NCBI RefSeq assembly: GCF_009857475.1
Contig: NZ_WWCJ01000009.1
Location: forward strand, 204,571 to 268,570
DNA: 64,000 bases
Source: Pseudoduganella guangdongensis
GTDB lineage: Bacteria; Pseudomonadota; Gammaproteobacteria; Burkholderiales; Burkholderiaceae_D
Reading direction: 5' to 3'
In this document: in pieces, positions 53,061-62,159 of the stretch
Position numbering within the stretch: the stretch's first letter is position 1
How the letters are laid out: each line of letters starts with the position of its first letter
Notes under the pieces: generated by a model
Databases searched by the model: none
Seen by the model: the letters and a program-made list of their open reading frames with translations, nothing else
Told to the model about the DNA's origin: nothing
Position numbers and translations under genes: made by a program

Positions 53061-53720
53061 TCAGAAAGGCATGAACGGGCCGAGGAAGAAGCGTGTCAGC
53101 CAGCCCGGGGTATTGGTTTCCGCCAGCGAACCCTGGGCGCCGTACGCGATGCGCGCATTGGCAATGCGCTGCGAGGACACTTGGTTGTTGGCATCGATGT
53201 CGGCCGCGCGCAGGAAGCCGCGCAGGCGCACGAATTCTTCGCCCTGGTTCAGGGTCAGCACCTTCTCACCCGCCACTTTCAGCAAGCCGTTCGGCATTAC
53301 TTCCTGCACGATGACGGTGATGGCGCCGCTCAGGGCGTTCTGCTGGGTGCTCGAGGCGTCGCCCTGGAAGGCGCGCTGGGCGGAAATATCCACCCCGGCT
53401 TTGGGGAAGGTCTTGCCCAGCAGGCTGGGCGGGGCAATGCCGACGCTGGAGTCCTTGGCCATGGTGGTGCCGGCGCTCTTGGATGCCTGCGTGGTTTCCT
53501 GCAGGATGACGGTGACGATATCGCCGACGCGGAAGGCGCGGCTGTCCGAGGTCAGCGACATGCCGCTGTCCGGATTGAAGACGCCGCCCGAGGTGCCGCG
53601 CGGCAAGCCGCTGCGCGCCAGGGCGGGGGCGTCGTCGAAGGGCGCCGGGCGCACCGTCGGCTGGAGGGCATTGCAGCCCGCCAGCAACAACAGCGCCAGC
53701 GCGGGCAGGGCGATTTTCAT
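53061..53720 (-). CDS. flgH: Flagellar L-ring lipoprotein FlgH
   Basis: A 219-residue outer-membrane ring lipoprotein. The signal ends in a lipobox (LLLLAGC, Cys at residue 15). FNPDSGMSLTSDSRAFRVGDIVTVILQETTQASKSA and VRLRGFLRAADIDANNQVSSQRIANARIAYG are FlgH signatures. The ATG at 53720 overlaps the flgG stop as TGATG. Confidence 0.96.
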   Translation of the reverse strand: MKIALPALALLLLAGCNALQPTVRPAPFDDAPALARSGLPRGTSGGVFNPDSGMSLTSDSRAFRVGDIVTVILQETTQASKSAGTTMAKDSSVGIAPPSLLGKTFPKAGVDISAQRAFQGDASSTQQNALSGAITVIVQEVMPNGLLKVAGEKVLTLNQGEEFVRLRGFLRAADIDANNQVSSQRIANARIAYGAQGSLAETNTPGWLTRFFLGPFMPF

Positions 53721-54511
53721 CAGCGTGCAGCCTGGGCCAGGTATTGCAGCATATTATCCGCTGCTGTCAGAACTTTGGTGTTCATTTCGTAGGTCCGCTG
53801 GGCGGCGATCATGTCCACCATCTCTTCCACCACCTGCACGTTGGAGCCTTCCAGCGCGCCTTGCTTGACCTTGCCGAACTGGGCGTCGCCGGGGCGGCCT
53901 TCGGTCGGGGCGCCGGAGGCCGGGGTTTCCGCGAACAGGTTTTCGCCCAGCGCTTGCAGGCCGGTCGGGTTGATGAAGGAGGTCAGGGTCAATTGGCCCA
54001 GTTCGGTCGGCGCGGTATTGCCCGGGATGCTGGCCGAAACCGTGCCGTTTTCGCCGATGGTGATGGCGGTGGCGTTGGCCGGTACGGTGATCTGCGGCAC
54101 CAGCGGCAGGCCGGAAGCGTTGACCAGCACGCCGTTGGCGTCGATCTGCAGCTGGCCGGCGCGGGTATAGGCCGGTTCGCCGCTCGGGCGGCGCACTTGC
54201 AGGAAGCCGTTGCCCATCACCGCCACGTCGAGCGCGTTGTTGGTGGTTTGCAGGTTGCCGGTGGTGAAGATCTTCTGGGTGCCGACCAGGTGGGTGCCGT
54301 TACCCATCTGCACGCCGGACGGCGCCAGGGTGTTGTTGTCGGCGCGCTGGGCGCCCGGCTGCTGGTCGATCGAGTAGAACAGGTCCTCGAACACCACGCG
54401 GTCGCGCTTGAAGCCGACGGTGTTGGCGTTGGCCAGGTTGTTGGCGATGGCTTGCAGTTTGGCGTCTTGCGCCTGCACGCCGGTCTTGCTGATCCACATT
54501 GCTGGGTTCAT
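53720..54511 (-). CDS. flgG: Flagellar distal rod protein FlgG
   Basis: A 263-residue rod subunit. N-terminal NPAMWISKTGVQAQDAKLQAIANNLANANTVGFKRDR and C-terminal GSNVQVVEEMVDMIAAQRTYEMNTKVLTAADNMLQYLAQAAR are the standard rod/hook-family end motifs; length and content match FlgG. It is 13 bp after flgF. Confidence 0.96.
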   Translation of the reverse strand: MNPAMWISKTGVQAQDAKLQAIANNLANANTVGFKRDRVVFEDLFYSIDQQPGAQRADNNTLAPSGVQMGNGTHLVGTQKIFTTGNLQTTNNALDVAVMGNGFLQVRRPSGEPAYTRAGQLQIDANGVLVNASGLPLVPQITVPANATAITIGENGTVSASIPGNTAPTELGQLTLTSFINPTGLQALGENLFAETPASGAPTEGRPGDAQFGKVKQGALEGSNVQVVEEMVDMIAAQRTYEMNTKVLTAADNMLQYLAQAAR

Positions 54512-54524
54512 ATGTTTCTCCTGG

Positions 54525-55253
54525 TTAGCCGCTGATCAGCTTGTTGCCGATCTCGTTCATCGAGTCGGCGGCTTTAAACAATTTCATCTGGATTTCGAAG
54601 GTGCGGTTCAGGCTCATGGTGGCCACCATTTCCTCAATGGCGGACACGTTGGCGCCCTCCAGGTGGCCGGCTTTCACCAGCACCGTGGCGTCGGTATTCA
54701 GCGGCTGGCCGTCACGCGCCACCAGCAGGCCCGCTTCGTTCTTGGTCAGCTCGGACGCTTCGGCGCGCACCAGGCGCAGCTTGTCGATCACCTGCAGCTG
54801 GGCGTCGGCGCCCGGGCCCAGGATGGAGACGGTGCCGTCCTGGCCGATTTCCACCTTGCGGTGGATGGGCAGGGTGATCGGGCCGCCTTCGCCCAGCAGC
54901 TGCATGCCGTTCACTGTCATGGTGCCGTCGGCGTCGAGCGTGATGGCGCCGGCGCGGGTGTAGCCCTCGCCGGTCGGGCCCTGCACGGCAAAGTAGCCGG
55001 GCCCGGAAATGGCCACATCCAGCTCGCGCCCGGTGGCGCGCAGGGCACCCTGGCGGTCGGTGATGGCGTTGGCCTGCAGTTGCGACATGTGGCGGTCGTC
55101 GTAGCCGTAGCCGGGCAGCTTGGCCGACTGCGCCAGTTCCAGGTTGGCGCGGAAGCCGTTGGTGTCGAGGTTGGCGAGGTTGTTGGCGTGCACCTGCTGG
55201 CCCCGCATGGCCCGCTCGGCACCGCTCATCGCCGTATAAATCAGCGCATCCAT
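54525..55253 (-). CDS. flgF: Flagellar proximal rod protein FlgF
   Basis: A 242-residue rod subunit (MDALIYTAMSGAERAMRGQQVHANNLANLDTNGFRANLELAQ; C-terminal EGANVSAIEEMVATMSLNRTFEIQMKLFKAADSMNEIGNKLI). The position between flgE and flgG and the sequence of the N-terminal helix identify it. It is 12 bp downstream of flgE. Confidence 0.95.
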   Translation of the reverse strand: MDALIYTAMSGAERAMRGQQVHANNLANLDTNGFRANLELAQSAKLPGYGYDDRHMSQLQANAITDRQGALRATGRELDVAISGPGYFAVQGPTGEGYTRAGAITLDADGTMTVNGMQLLGEGGPITLPIHRKVEIGQDGTVSILGPGADAQLQVIDKLRLVRAEASELTKNEAGLLVARDGQPLNTDATVLVKAGHLEGANVSAIEEMVATMSLNRTFEIQMKLFKAADSMNEIGNKLISG

Positions 55254-55265
55254 TCAGTCCGCCTT

Positions 55266-56522
55266 TTACAGGGCCTGCATCAGCGATTGCAGCATCTGGT
55301 TCTCCGCCGTGATCACCTTGGAGTTGGCCTGGTAGTTGCGCTGCGCGGTCATCAGGCCTACCAGTTCGGCGGTGATGTCGACGTTGGAGGTCTCCAGCGA
55401 GGCGACGGTGAGCGCGCCGGCCACGCCTTTGCCCGGTTCCGAATAGTTCGGGCTGCCCGATTGCACATTGGCCTGCCACGAGGTCTCGTTGACCGGTGTG
55501 AGCGCGTCTTCGTTAGGGAAGGTGGCCAGGGTCACGCGGGCGATAGCTTGTTTCTCGCCGTTCGAATACTTGGCGACCACATTGCCCTGCTGGTCCAGTT
55601 CCACGCCCACGTAGCTGCCGGCCGCATAGCCGTCGGCGCTGTTGGTCGAGGTGGTGGATTCGCCTTTCTGGAAGGTGGTGCCGGTGTAATCGACCTTGAT
55701 CGTCTGTGGCGTGGTGGCCGGCGGGACGGACAGGTCAATCGAGGCGATGTAAGGCGTGTTGGCGCCGGCCGGGTTGTTGGCTTCGTCCAACTGGCCGTTG
55801 GTGTCGAACACCAGGGTGGCGGCGACAGCGCCCGTCAGGTCAGTACCGTCGGCGGCGACGTAGACCAGCACGCCGCGCGGGTTGGCCGGGTCGGAGTCGC
55901 GCACGAAGTACTGGGTAACGGTGTGTTCATTGCCCAGGGAGTCGTGCACCACGGTGACCTTCGACATATTGTAGGAGGCGGGATCCGGAATGGTCGGTGG
56001 CACGGTGCCGGCATCGGCGGGCGTGAACGGCGTAGTTGGCACGGTCCAGTCGGCCGACATATTGGCGACGAAGTCCATGTTCGCCGTTGACTTGGCGCCC
56101 AGCAGCTTGGTGGGCACCGTGATGTCGCCCATCGGGCCGGCCACCAGGCTTGGCGGGGTCAGGGCAAAACCCTGCACGCGCTGGCCGGCGCTGTTGACCA
56201 GGAAGTCAGTGGCGTCCTTGGTGAAAATGCCGACGCGGGTGTAGTTGGTCTGGCCGGTCAGGTCCTTGGTGACAAAGAAGCCGCGGCCGTTGATCAGGGC
56301 GTCCAGGCCGCGGTTGGTGGCCTGGATGCCGCCATTCTGGCCGATCGACTGGGTGGTCGAGCCGATGTGCACGCCGGTTGGCTGTGCGCCGGCATGCAGC
56401 GAAGCGAAGTTGGCGCGGCTGGACTTGAAGCCGTAGGTCCCGGCGTTGGCGATATTGTTGGAAATCGTGCCCAGTTGTTGGTTGATGGCCTGGATGCCGG
56501 ACAAAGCGATATCGAAACTCAT
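55266..56522 (-). CDS. flgE: Flagellar hook protein FlgE
   Basis: A 418-residue hook subunit. N-terminal SFDIALSGIQAINQQLGTISNNIANAGTYGFKSSRANFASLHAG and C-terminal ELVGLMTAQRNYQANSKVITAENQMLQSLMQAL are typical of FlgE; the central variable region is Thr/Ala/Pro-rich. It follows flgD by 15 bp. Confidence 0.96.
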   Translation of the reverse strand: MSFDIALSGIQAINQQLGTISNNIANAGTYGFKSSRANFASLHAGAQPTGVHIGSTTQSIGQNGGIQATNRGLDALINGRGFFVTKDLTGQTNYTRVGIFTKDATDFLVNSAGQRVQGFALTPPSLVAGPMGDITVPTKLLGAKSTANMDFVANMSADWTVPTTPFTPADAGTVPPTIPDPASYNMSKVTVVHDSLGNEHTVTQYFVRDSDPANPRGVLVYVAADGTDLTGAVAATLVFDTNGQLDEANNPAGANTPYIASIDLSVPPATTPQTIKVDYTGTTFQKGESTTSTNSADGYAAGSYVGVELDQQGNVVAKYSNGEKQAIARVTLATFPNEDALTPVNETSWQANVQSGSPNYSEPGKGVAGALTVASLETSNVDITAELVGLMTAQRNYQANSKVITAENQMLQSLMQAL

Positions 56523-56537
56523 GGCGGGGACCTTTCG

Positions 56538-57206
56538 TTAAATAACAGAAGTCGGGCTTTTGGCCCGGAATGCGGTAATGGCCGCAGGCGGTACTTCGCC
56601 CACGGTATCGATCAGGAGCGACATGGTGCCGCCGGTGCCGAGCTGGACGCTCTCCAGGCGGCCCTGCACGGCCAGCGGCACGGTCGGGTTGGCTTCGCTG
56701 GCGACACGCATGGTGTAGCTGCCTTTGGGCAGGCCGAGCTTGACCGGGTCGATCACGAATTCATGGGTGCCGGCGGGCAGGGTGCCGAGTGCGATCTCGT
56801 ACTGCTGGCCGCCGACGCCGGTCAGCACCAGGGTGGTCTTGGCGGAAGCGCTGCCCAGGGTGGCGGCGCCGTGCACCTTGGCGCCGTCCAGATTCACGCT
56901 AGTGGTTTGCACCATGACGTCGGAGCCGACTTGCGCGCCCATCGCCAGCACCTGCATCGACTGCAGCACGGAGGCGTTGGCCGAGGTCAGGTTGGCCAGA
57001 TTCTGCAGCGCTTCGGTCTGCGACAGCTGGGTCAATTGCTGGACGAACTGGGCCGGGTCTTGCGGCGACAGCGGGTCCTGGTTGCGGATCTGCGCCACCA
57101 GCAGTTTGGTGAACATGTCGCGCCCCTCGTTGGAGGCGCCGTTGAGGGCGACGCCGGTGGCGTTGGCGCCTTGCCCGGCCGCGTTGGTGAACAGGTTGGT
57201 TTCCAT
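56538..57206 (-). CDS. flgD: Hook-assembly scaffold protein FlgD
   Basis: A 222-residue hook cap. The N-terminal motif MFTKLLVAQIRNQDPLSPQDPAQFVQQLTQLSQTEALQNL is diagnostic; the C-terminal FlgD Ig/tudor part has AGTHEFVIDPVKLGLPKGSYTMRV. The ATG at 57206 overlaps the flgC stop by 1 bp (TAATG). Confidence 0.96.
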   Translation of the reverse strand: METNLFTNAAGQGANATGVALNGASNEGRDMFTKLLVAQIRNQDPLSPQDPAQFVQQLTQLSQTEALQNLANLTSANASVLQSMQVLAMGAQVGSDVMVQTTSVNLDGAKVHGAATLGSASAKTTLVLTGVGGQQYEIALGTLPAGTHEFVIDPVKLGLPKGSYTMRVASEANPTVPLAVQGRLESVQLGTGGTMSLLIDTVGEVPPAAITAFRAKSPTSVI

Positions 57207-57622
57207 TAGCTTTCACCCAGCTTGAGCAGGGAAGCCTGCATGCCGCGAATGCGGCCCAGCACTTCCACATTGGTTTCAAAAGCGCGCGAGGCCGACATCA
57301 TGTCGGTCATCTCGGCCACCTGGTTGACGTTCGGGTAGAACACCATGCCGTCGGCATTGGCCAGCGGGTTGCCCGGGTCGTAGACCTTGCGCAGCGGCTC
57401 GGCCGATTCGACCACGTCCAGCACTTGCACGCGGCCGCCGGCGGAGGCATCAAGGTTATCGTTCATCACGGCCGCGAACACCGGCTTGCGGGCGCGGTAG
57501 GTTTCGTTCTCGCTGCCGGCCACCGAGTCGGCATTGGCCAGGTTGGAGGCGACGGTATTCAGGCGCACAGTCTGCGCTGCCATCGCCGAACCGGCAATTT
57601 GCGCAATGTCTTTAAAACTCAT
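57206..57622 (-). CDS. flgC: Flagellar proximal rod protein FlgC
   Basis: A 138-residue rod subunit: N-terminal SFKDIAQIAGSAMAAQTVRLNTVASNLANADSVAGSENETYRARKPVF and C-terminal NVNQVAEMTDMMSASRAFETNVEVLGRIRGMQASLLKLGE. It lies 34 bp after flgB, as usual. Confidence 0.95.
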   Translation of the reverse strand: MSFKDIAQIAGSAMAAQTVRLNTVASNLANADSVAGSENETYRARKPVFAAVMNDNLDASAGGRVQVLDVVESAEPLRKVYDPGNPLANADGMVFYPNVNQVAEMTDMMSASRAFETNVEVLGRIRGMQASLLKLGES

Positions 57623-57656
57623 GGGTCTCCCCTTGGATTGCAGGTCGTTACTGCCG

Positions 57657-58019
57657 TTATTGGCCGTTGATGGCCCTGGCCAGCCCGCGCAGCTTCATGT
57701 TGATGAAGGTCAGGCTGGTGGCGAAATCGGTCGCGTTCTGCGAAAAGGCGGCTTGCTCCACGCCGATCTCGACGGTGTTGCCGTCGCCGGTCGGGTGGTA
57801 GGGCACGCGGAACTTGGTCTCGCCGTCGCCGTCCAGGACGGGCTCGCCGGCGGCTTCCGCTTCAACGCGCGCCAGCGACTCTTTGAAGTCAATATCCTGG
57901 GCGGCGAAGCCGGGTGTGTTCTCGTTGGCGATGTTGGACGCCAGGATGCGGGTACGCTGCGCACGTAAGTCCAATGCGTCGGCATGCACGCCCAGCGCGT
58001 CTTTGAAATTAATGGCCAT
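57657..58019 (-). CDS. flgB: Flagellar proximal rod protein FlgB
   Basis: A 120-residue rod subunit: AINFKDALGVHADALDLRAQRTRILASNIANENTPGFAAQDIDFKESL, then KFRVPYHPTGDGNTVEIGVEQAAFSQNATDFATSLTFINMKLRGL. GGGGAG lies 5 bases before the ATG. First gene of the flgBCDEFGHIJ-KL run, divergent from flgA with 54 bp between the starts. Confidence 0.95.
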   Translation of the reverse strand: MAINFKDALGVHADALDLRAQRTRILASNIANENTPGFAAQDIDFKESLARVEAEAAGEPVLDGDGETKFRVPYHPTGDGNTVEIGVEQAAFSQNATDFATSLTFINMKLRGLARAINGQ

Positions 58020-58073
58020 TGTTACTCCCCTCTGGTAATGTCCCAGCGAATTTACATACTAAAGGTATTGCCC

Positions 58074-58790
58074 ATGTCCAACAATCCCATTGTACAGCTT
58101 TTCCGCACATTGTTGCTTGTGGGAATTACAATTAGTCCGCAAGCAAGCGCTTCACAAGTGGAAGATCTGTTAAAAAGGGTGCAAGAAGCTGCGAAAAATC
58201 AATTGCAAAGCCATGCAGAAAGCCAGCGCTGGCAGGAGCCGCGGTTCGAAGTCGACGTGGTGCGCAATAACCGTGTTATCCCCCCTTGTCCCTCTGGCGC
58301 GCGGGTCGACAGCCTGGATCCGCGCGGCATCGGGCGCATGCGTTTCGTTGTTGTTTGCCCAAGCTTGCAAGGCTGGCGTTATGAGTTCCTGGTGCGCGCC
58401 AAGGTGTCGGCAAAGGTTGCTGTAGCGGCTAATGATTTAACGGCTGGAAAAATTTTGTCGCCTTTAGACTTGTTGCAGGTGCGCCACGACATAACGCTAA
58501 TTCCTGACACGTTTGGCAATTTGAACGAGGTCGACGGCATGGCGGCGCGGCGCACTATCCGCACTGGCGAAATCCTGCGCCAGAACATGCTGGCGGCGCC
58601 GCAGCTGGTGAAGCGCGGCGACCAGGTGCGCATCGTGGCGCGCCACGAAAACATTGAGGTGACGATGACGGGCGAGGCGCTGGATAACGGCGTGCGCGGC
58701 GCCCAGATCCGCGTCAAGAACAGCAGCGGCACCGTGATCCGGGCGCGCGTTACCGAGGCAGGGACGGTGGAGCCGGCCGACCTGCCTTGA
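58074..58790 (+). CDS. flgA: Flagellar P-ring assembly chaperone FlgA
   Basis: A 238-residue periplasmic chaperone for FlgI. A signal peptide (TLLLVGITISPQASA) is followed by the SAF-type region (AANDLTAGKILSPLDLLQVRHDI, MAARRTIRTGEILRQNMLAAPQLVKRGDQVRIVAR, EALDNGVRGAQIRVKNSSGTVIRARV). AAGG lies about 8 bases before the ATG at 58074. The only plus-strand gene of the flagellar cluster; its 3' end overlaps the convergent glucosaminidase gene by 41 bp. Confidence 0.94.
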   Translation: MSNNPIVQLFRTLLLVGITISPQASASQVEDLLKRVQEAAKNQLQSHAESQRWQEPRFEVDVVRNNRVIPPCPSGARVDSLDPRGIGRMRFVVVCPSLQGWRYEFLVRAKVSAKVAVAANDLTAGKILSPLDLLQVRHDITLIPDTFGNLNEVDGMAARRTIRTGEILRQNMLAAPQLVKRGDQVRIVARHENIEVTMTGEALDNGVRGAQIRVKNSSGTVIRARVTEAGTVEPADLP

Positions 58791-59511
58791 TGCCGGCGGC
58801 GACACGGCTGAGTTTGTCGGCATAGGCGGGGTCGGTGGCGTAGCCGCCGGCCTGCAGGGCGCGCGCAAAGGCGTGCGCGTCGCTGCCGGTGTTGAGGGCG
58901 CGCTGGTAGCGCGGATTGTCCAGCAGCAGGCCGGCATAGTCGTTGAACGAGCCGGCCAGGTCGCCGTAGCCGCGGAAGCGCTCCGTGCGGGCGACCGTGG
59001 CGCCGTCTTCCACTTCCAGCGTGGCCAGGGCCTGCACCGCGCCTTGCCAGTTGCCGCCGGCCTTGATGCCGAACATATTGTTGCCCGGGGCGTGACGGCC
59101 CCAGCCCGATTCCAGGGCCGCATGGGCGGCCACCAGTTCGGGTGCCACGCCGAGGCGGGCGGCGGCGGCTTCGGCATGCGGGCGGATGGCTTGCAGGAAA
59201 GCTTGCTGCGCCTCTTCACTCACACTATTGCTCTCTTCGCTGCCGCCGATGGCGCGTGCGGCCAGGCGGGCGCGCAGGGCGGCGCCGTCGGCGGTCAGGG
59301 CGCTGCCGGCGCTGGGTGCTTCCGCCGTGGGCGCGTCGGCGGCGGCGATGTAGCGCGCGATGTCGGCGTGCACCTGGCGGAAGGTGGCGGCGTTGCTGCG
59401 GACGGCGAACGCGGCGGCGGTGGCCGTGGTGGCGGCCGTGGCCCGGGTCGGGGCGGTGGCCTCGGTGTGCGCTGTGCGCGGCGTAAACGCCGTGAAATCA
59501 GAGCGGCTCAT
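58750..59511 (-). CDS. Separate FlgJ-type peptidoglycan hydrolase (glucosaminidase)
   Basis: A 253-residue protein whose C-terminal part (about 110-245) is the glucosaminidase domain normally fused to FlgJ: FLQAIRPHAEAAAARLGVAPELVAAHAALESGWGRHAPGNNMFGIK (catalytic Glu in LESGWG), then ATVARTERFRGYGDLAGSFNDYAGLL and YADKLSRVAAGIKAG. The N-terminal 100 residues are Ala/Thr-rich. It would cut peptidoglycan to let the rod pass. The start at 59511 (MSRSDFTAF) was chosen because the longer frame is the flgN shadow; it overlaps the flgN 3' end by 14 bp. Confidence 0.9.
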   Translation of the reverse strand: MSRSDFTAFTPRTAHTEATAPTRATAATTATAAAFAVRSNAATFRQVHADIARYIAAADAPTAEAPSAGSALTADGAALRARLAARAIGGSEESNSVSEEAQQAFLQAIRPHAEAAAARLGVAPELVAAHAALESGWGRHAPGNNMFGIKAGGNWQGAVQALATLEVEDGATVARTERFRGYGDLAGSFNDYAGLLLDNPRYQRALNTGSDAHAFARALQAGGYATDPAYADKLSRVAAGIKAGRPAPPSLPR

Positions 59512-59941
59512 AAGTTTGGTCGTCGCCGTGCAGCACGCGCTGCATGATGGTGTATTGCTCCGCCAGCAGCTCGGCGTTGCGGCGGCCCATTTCGCGTGCC
59601 ACCTGCACCATGCCTTCCAGCTGGGCCCAGTCGGCTTCCAGGCGGGCGCGCGGCTCCGGCTTGAGCAGGGTGAATACTTGCGCCATCGACGGCTGCGGGC
59701 CGACCAGGCGCGTGGCCAGTTCCACGCGCTGGGCGCGGCGCGCCTGCAGCACATCGACCAGGGCGCTGATGTCCTGCGCGATCTGGCCCAGGCGTTCGCT
59801 CTGGTGCCGCACGGCCGCTTCGAATTGCTGGGCAATCAGGTCGAGCATGCGCTGGTAGTCCTGCAGGTCGGCGGCAATGCCGTCCAGCAGCTGGCGCATG
59901 GCGTCCTGGCGCGAAATCGAGACTGTTGCCGCGTCGCTCAC
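59498..59941 (-). CDS. flgN: Flagellar export chaperone FlgN
   Basis: A 147-residue helical protein (ISRQDAMRQLLDGIAADLQDYQRMLDLIAQQFEAAVRHQSERLGQIAQDISALVDVLQARRAQRVELATRLVG) matching FlgN, the chaperone for FlgK and FlgL. The start is GTG (59941) and overlaps the flgM stop as GTGA. It sits directly behind flgM, as in most flagellar systems. Confidence 0.88.
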   Translation of the reverse strand: MSDAATVSISRQDAMRQLLDGIAADLQDYQRMLDLIAQQFEAAVRHQSERLGQIAQDISALVDVLQARRAQRVELATRLVGPQPSMAQVFTLLKPEPRARLEADWAQLEGMVQVAREMGRRNAELLAEQYTIMQRVLHGDDQTYEPL

Positions 59942-60210
59942 TGCTCGCCCTTGTGGAAGCGTTGGATCAGGCCGGCCAGCTTGCCGGCGTCGAAGCGCAG
60001 TTCACCCTTGGCCAGGGCGTCGCGCAGCTGGGCCACCCGTTCATGGTCGATTTCGCCCATTTCCTTCAGGGCCTGCAGGGCCGGTTGCAGCACGGCCGAT
60101 TCCAGCTCGCGCTGGGCGGCCGGGGCGGCGGTCGGGCGCGCGTGGTCGGTCGGGGTGGCGTCGGCCACGGTCTGCACCGGGGCGCCGGGAGTGGAGTTGG
60201 AAATCCTCAT
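59938..60210 (-). CDS. flgM: Anti-sigma-28 factor FlgM
   Basis: A 90-residue protein: MRISNSTPGAPVQT, a Pro/Ala linker and the C-terminal sigma-binding helices (ERVAQLRDALAKGELRFDAGKLAGLIQRFHKGE). FlgM holds FliA inactive until it is secreted after hook completion. The ATG at 60210 replaces a longer frame because the conserved family start MRIS begins there. It is encoded in the same transcription direction as fliA. Confidence 0.92.
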   Translation of the reverse strand: MRISNSTPGAPVQTVADATPTDHARPTAAPAAQRELESAVLQPALQALKEMGEIDHERVAQLRDALAKGELRFDAGKLAGLIQRFHKGEQ

Positions 60211-60232
60211 CCGGTTTCCTCTTGTCTTAACA

Positions 60233-61219
60233 TTAATTGCCATCGCTCTTCCCCTTGCCAGGCAACATTTGCTGGCGCAACTGTTGCAGGAGGCCGGGTT
60301 CGGGCAAATCCGATTCCCGGATGATAGCAGTCTTGCTGCTCGGCATGCCAAACATCTCGGCGATGTTTTGCGCCTGCGAGGTGGTCAGGATCAGCAATTC
60401 GATCCGGCGGTTTTCGCCAGCATCGGCCTTTTTGGCATTGACCGGCGCACGGTCGGCCATGCCCACCACCTGCAGCACGCTGTCAGCCGGCATGCTGCCG
60501 GCCAGCAGCTGGGCGCGCGCGGCCATGGCGCGGTTACTCGACAGGTTCCAGTTGGAGAAGGCCTGGTAGCTGGTGTCGGCATACTGCGAGGAGTCGGTGT
60601 GGCCCACGATCAGCATCTGGTTTTCCATGCGGGCGAAGAGCGGGCCCATGCCGCGCAGCAGCTTGGTGAATTTGTCGGTCGGCACCGCCGAGCCGCGCAC
60701 GAACATGCCCTGACTGTCGGTATCGTGCAACATCACGCGCAGGCCGTAGGGCGTGATCATCGATTCCAGGTTCTTGGCCAGGCCGTTTTCTTCGCTCAGT
60801 TTGGCCAGGGTCTGCGACAGCAGCTTCAGGTCTTCCGGTTTCTCGTACTTGACGCGCTGTTCGGCAGTCTGGGTCGGGCTCTTGTTATAGCCCTGGGTGG
60901 CCTGGCCGTCGACGTCGGTATTGCCGGTGCGCGGCATCGGGAAACGCTCGATCAGGCTGCCGCGCGGGCCGCCCACCTGTTCCGGCATCACGCCCTTGCC
61001 GACGTCGGTCTTGCTGCCGTCGGCCTGGGTCATGACGTGTTCCAGGGTTTCCGTATTGCGCACCGCCATCAGCCACAGCACGAGGAACAGGCACATCAGC
61101 GCCAGGCAGAAGTCGGCGAACGCGACCTTCCAGGCGCCGCCGTGGTCGTCGTGCTTGTGCTTGCCGCCACCGCGCTTGACGATGGTTTGCTCGTGGTGCT
61201 TATCATGCGGCTTTAGCAC
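60233..61219 (-). CDS. motB: Flagellar stator protein MotB (LafU-like)
   Basis: About 328 residues. One transmembrane helix with the proton-carrying Asp (WKVAFADFCLALMCLFLVLWLM) near residue 36, then a plug/linker and an OmpA-type peptidoglycan-binding domain (MLIVGHTDSSQYAD... SNWNLSSNRAMAARAQLLAG... NRRIELLIL). With MotA it forms the ion-driven stator. The start is a GTG: at 61219 it lies 5 bases after GGAGG, while the GTG at 61225 abuts the Shine-Dalgarno. It overlaps motA. Confidence 0.93.
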   Translation of the reverse strand: MLKPHDKHHEQTIVKRGGGKHKHDDHGGAWKVAFADFCLALMCLFLVLWLMAVRNTETLEHVMTQADGSKTDVGKGVMPEQVGGPRGSLIERFPMPRTGNTDVDGQATQGYNKSPTQTAEQRVKYEKPEDLKLLSQTLAKLSEENGLAKNLESMITPYGLRVMLHDTDSQGMFVRGSAVPTDKFTKLLRGMGPLFARMENQMLIVGHTDSSQYADTSYQAFSNWNLSSNRAMAARAQLLAGSMPADSVLQVVGMADRAPVNAKKADAGENRRIELLILTTSQAQNIAEMFGMPSSKTAIIRESDLPEPGLLQQLRQQMLPGKGKSDGN

Positions 61220-62117
61220 GGCCACCTCCTCGGCGCGAGTTCGATTCCGGCTCGTCGCCGCCTTCCATGGCGTTGATCCAGCTTTCCAGCTGGGCGAAGC
61301 TTGGCTTGATGTTCAGCTGCACCAGGCGGCGCCCGGCGTCGATCGCCAGCAGCGGCGGCTTGCCGGCGACGTGCGTCACCAGCACCACTTTCACGCATTC
61401 CATGGTCGAGGCTTCCTGCGCGATCAGCTGCTTCATCATGTTGGAAATCGGGTCCAGCACGCCGTAGCAGAAGAAGATACCGATGAAGGTGCCGACCATG
61501 GCCGCGCCCACGTGCTCGGCGATCTCGGCCGAGGTGGCGCCTTCGCCCACCGTGCCCATGGTGATCACGATGCCCAGCACCGCCGCCAGAATACCGAAGC
61601 CCGGCATCGCCTCGCCGATCTTGGCCAGCGACTTGGCCGGCTGCGTCAACTCCTCATGGATGGCTTCCAGTTCCTGCTCCAGCACGCCTTCCAGCTCGTG
61701 GGAGTTGATCTTGCCCATCGCCATCAGGCGGAAATTGTCGACGATGAAGGCCAGCAGCTTCTGGTCGTCCAGGATCAGCGGGTAGCGCTGGAACAGCGGG
61801 CTTTCCTTGGGCGCTTCGACGTGCGCGTCAAGTGCTTTCAGGCCGCCGGCGGCCAGCTGCAGCAGTTCGTACATCAGCAACAGCAGCTGGCGCTGGAATT
61901 CGGAGTCGTACTTCTTGCTCGACATCAGGTGCTTGAGCTGTACATTGGTTTCCGTCAGCACGTGGCGCGGGTTGCCGATGATGAAGGCGCCAATGCCGGC
62001 GCCGGCAATGACGAGCAGCTCCAGTGGCTGCCAGATCGCATGAAACTTGCCGCCCATCATGGCGTAACCACCAAAGACGGAGCCGAAAACGATCATGATG
62101 CCGAGGAGTTGCTGCAT
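61203..62117 (-). CDS. motA: Flagellar stator protein MotA (LafT-like)
   Basis: A 304-residue inner-membrane protein with four helices (about residues 3-20, 32-50, 170-190, 205-225). The stator region PGFGILAAVLGIVITMGTVGEGATSAEIAEHVGAAMVGTFIGIFFCYGVLDPIS is the proton-type MotA signature. The cytoplasmic loop contains the usual charged residues. It partners with the overlapping motB. It lies 42 bp downstream of the fliA gene. Confidence 0.95.
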   Translation of the reverse strand: MQQLLGIMIVFGSVFGGYAMMGGKFHAIWQPLELLVIAGAGIGAFIIGNPRHVLTETNVQLKHLMSSKKYDSEFQRQLLLLMYELLQLAAGGLKALDAHVEAPKESPLFQRYPLILDDQKLLAFIVDNFRLMAMGKINSHELEGVLEQELEAIHEELTQPAKSLAKIGEAMPGFGILAAVLGIVITMGTVGEGATSAEIAEHVGAAMVGTFIGIFFCYGVLDPISNMMKQLIAQEASTMECVKVVLVTHVAGKPPLLAIDAGRRLVQLNIKPSFAQLESWINAMEGGDEPESNSRRGGGRAKAA

Positions 62118-62159
62118 GGTTTATGCCTTTCGAATGGTCTTGTCAGTGCGGCGCCGGCT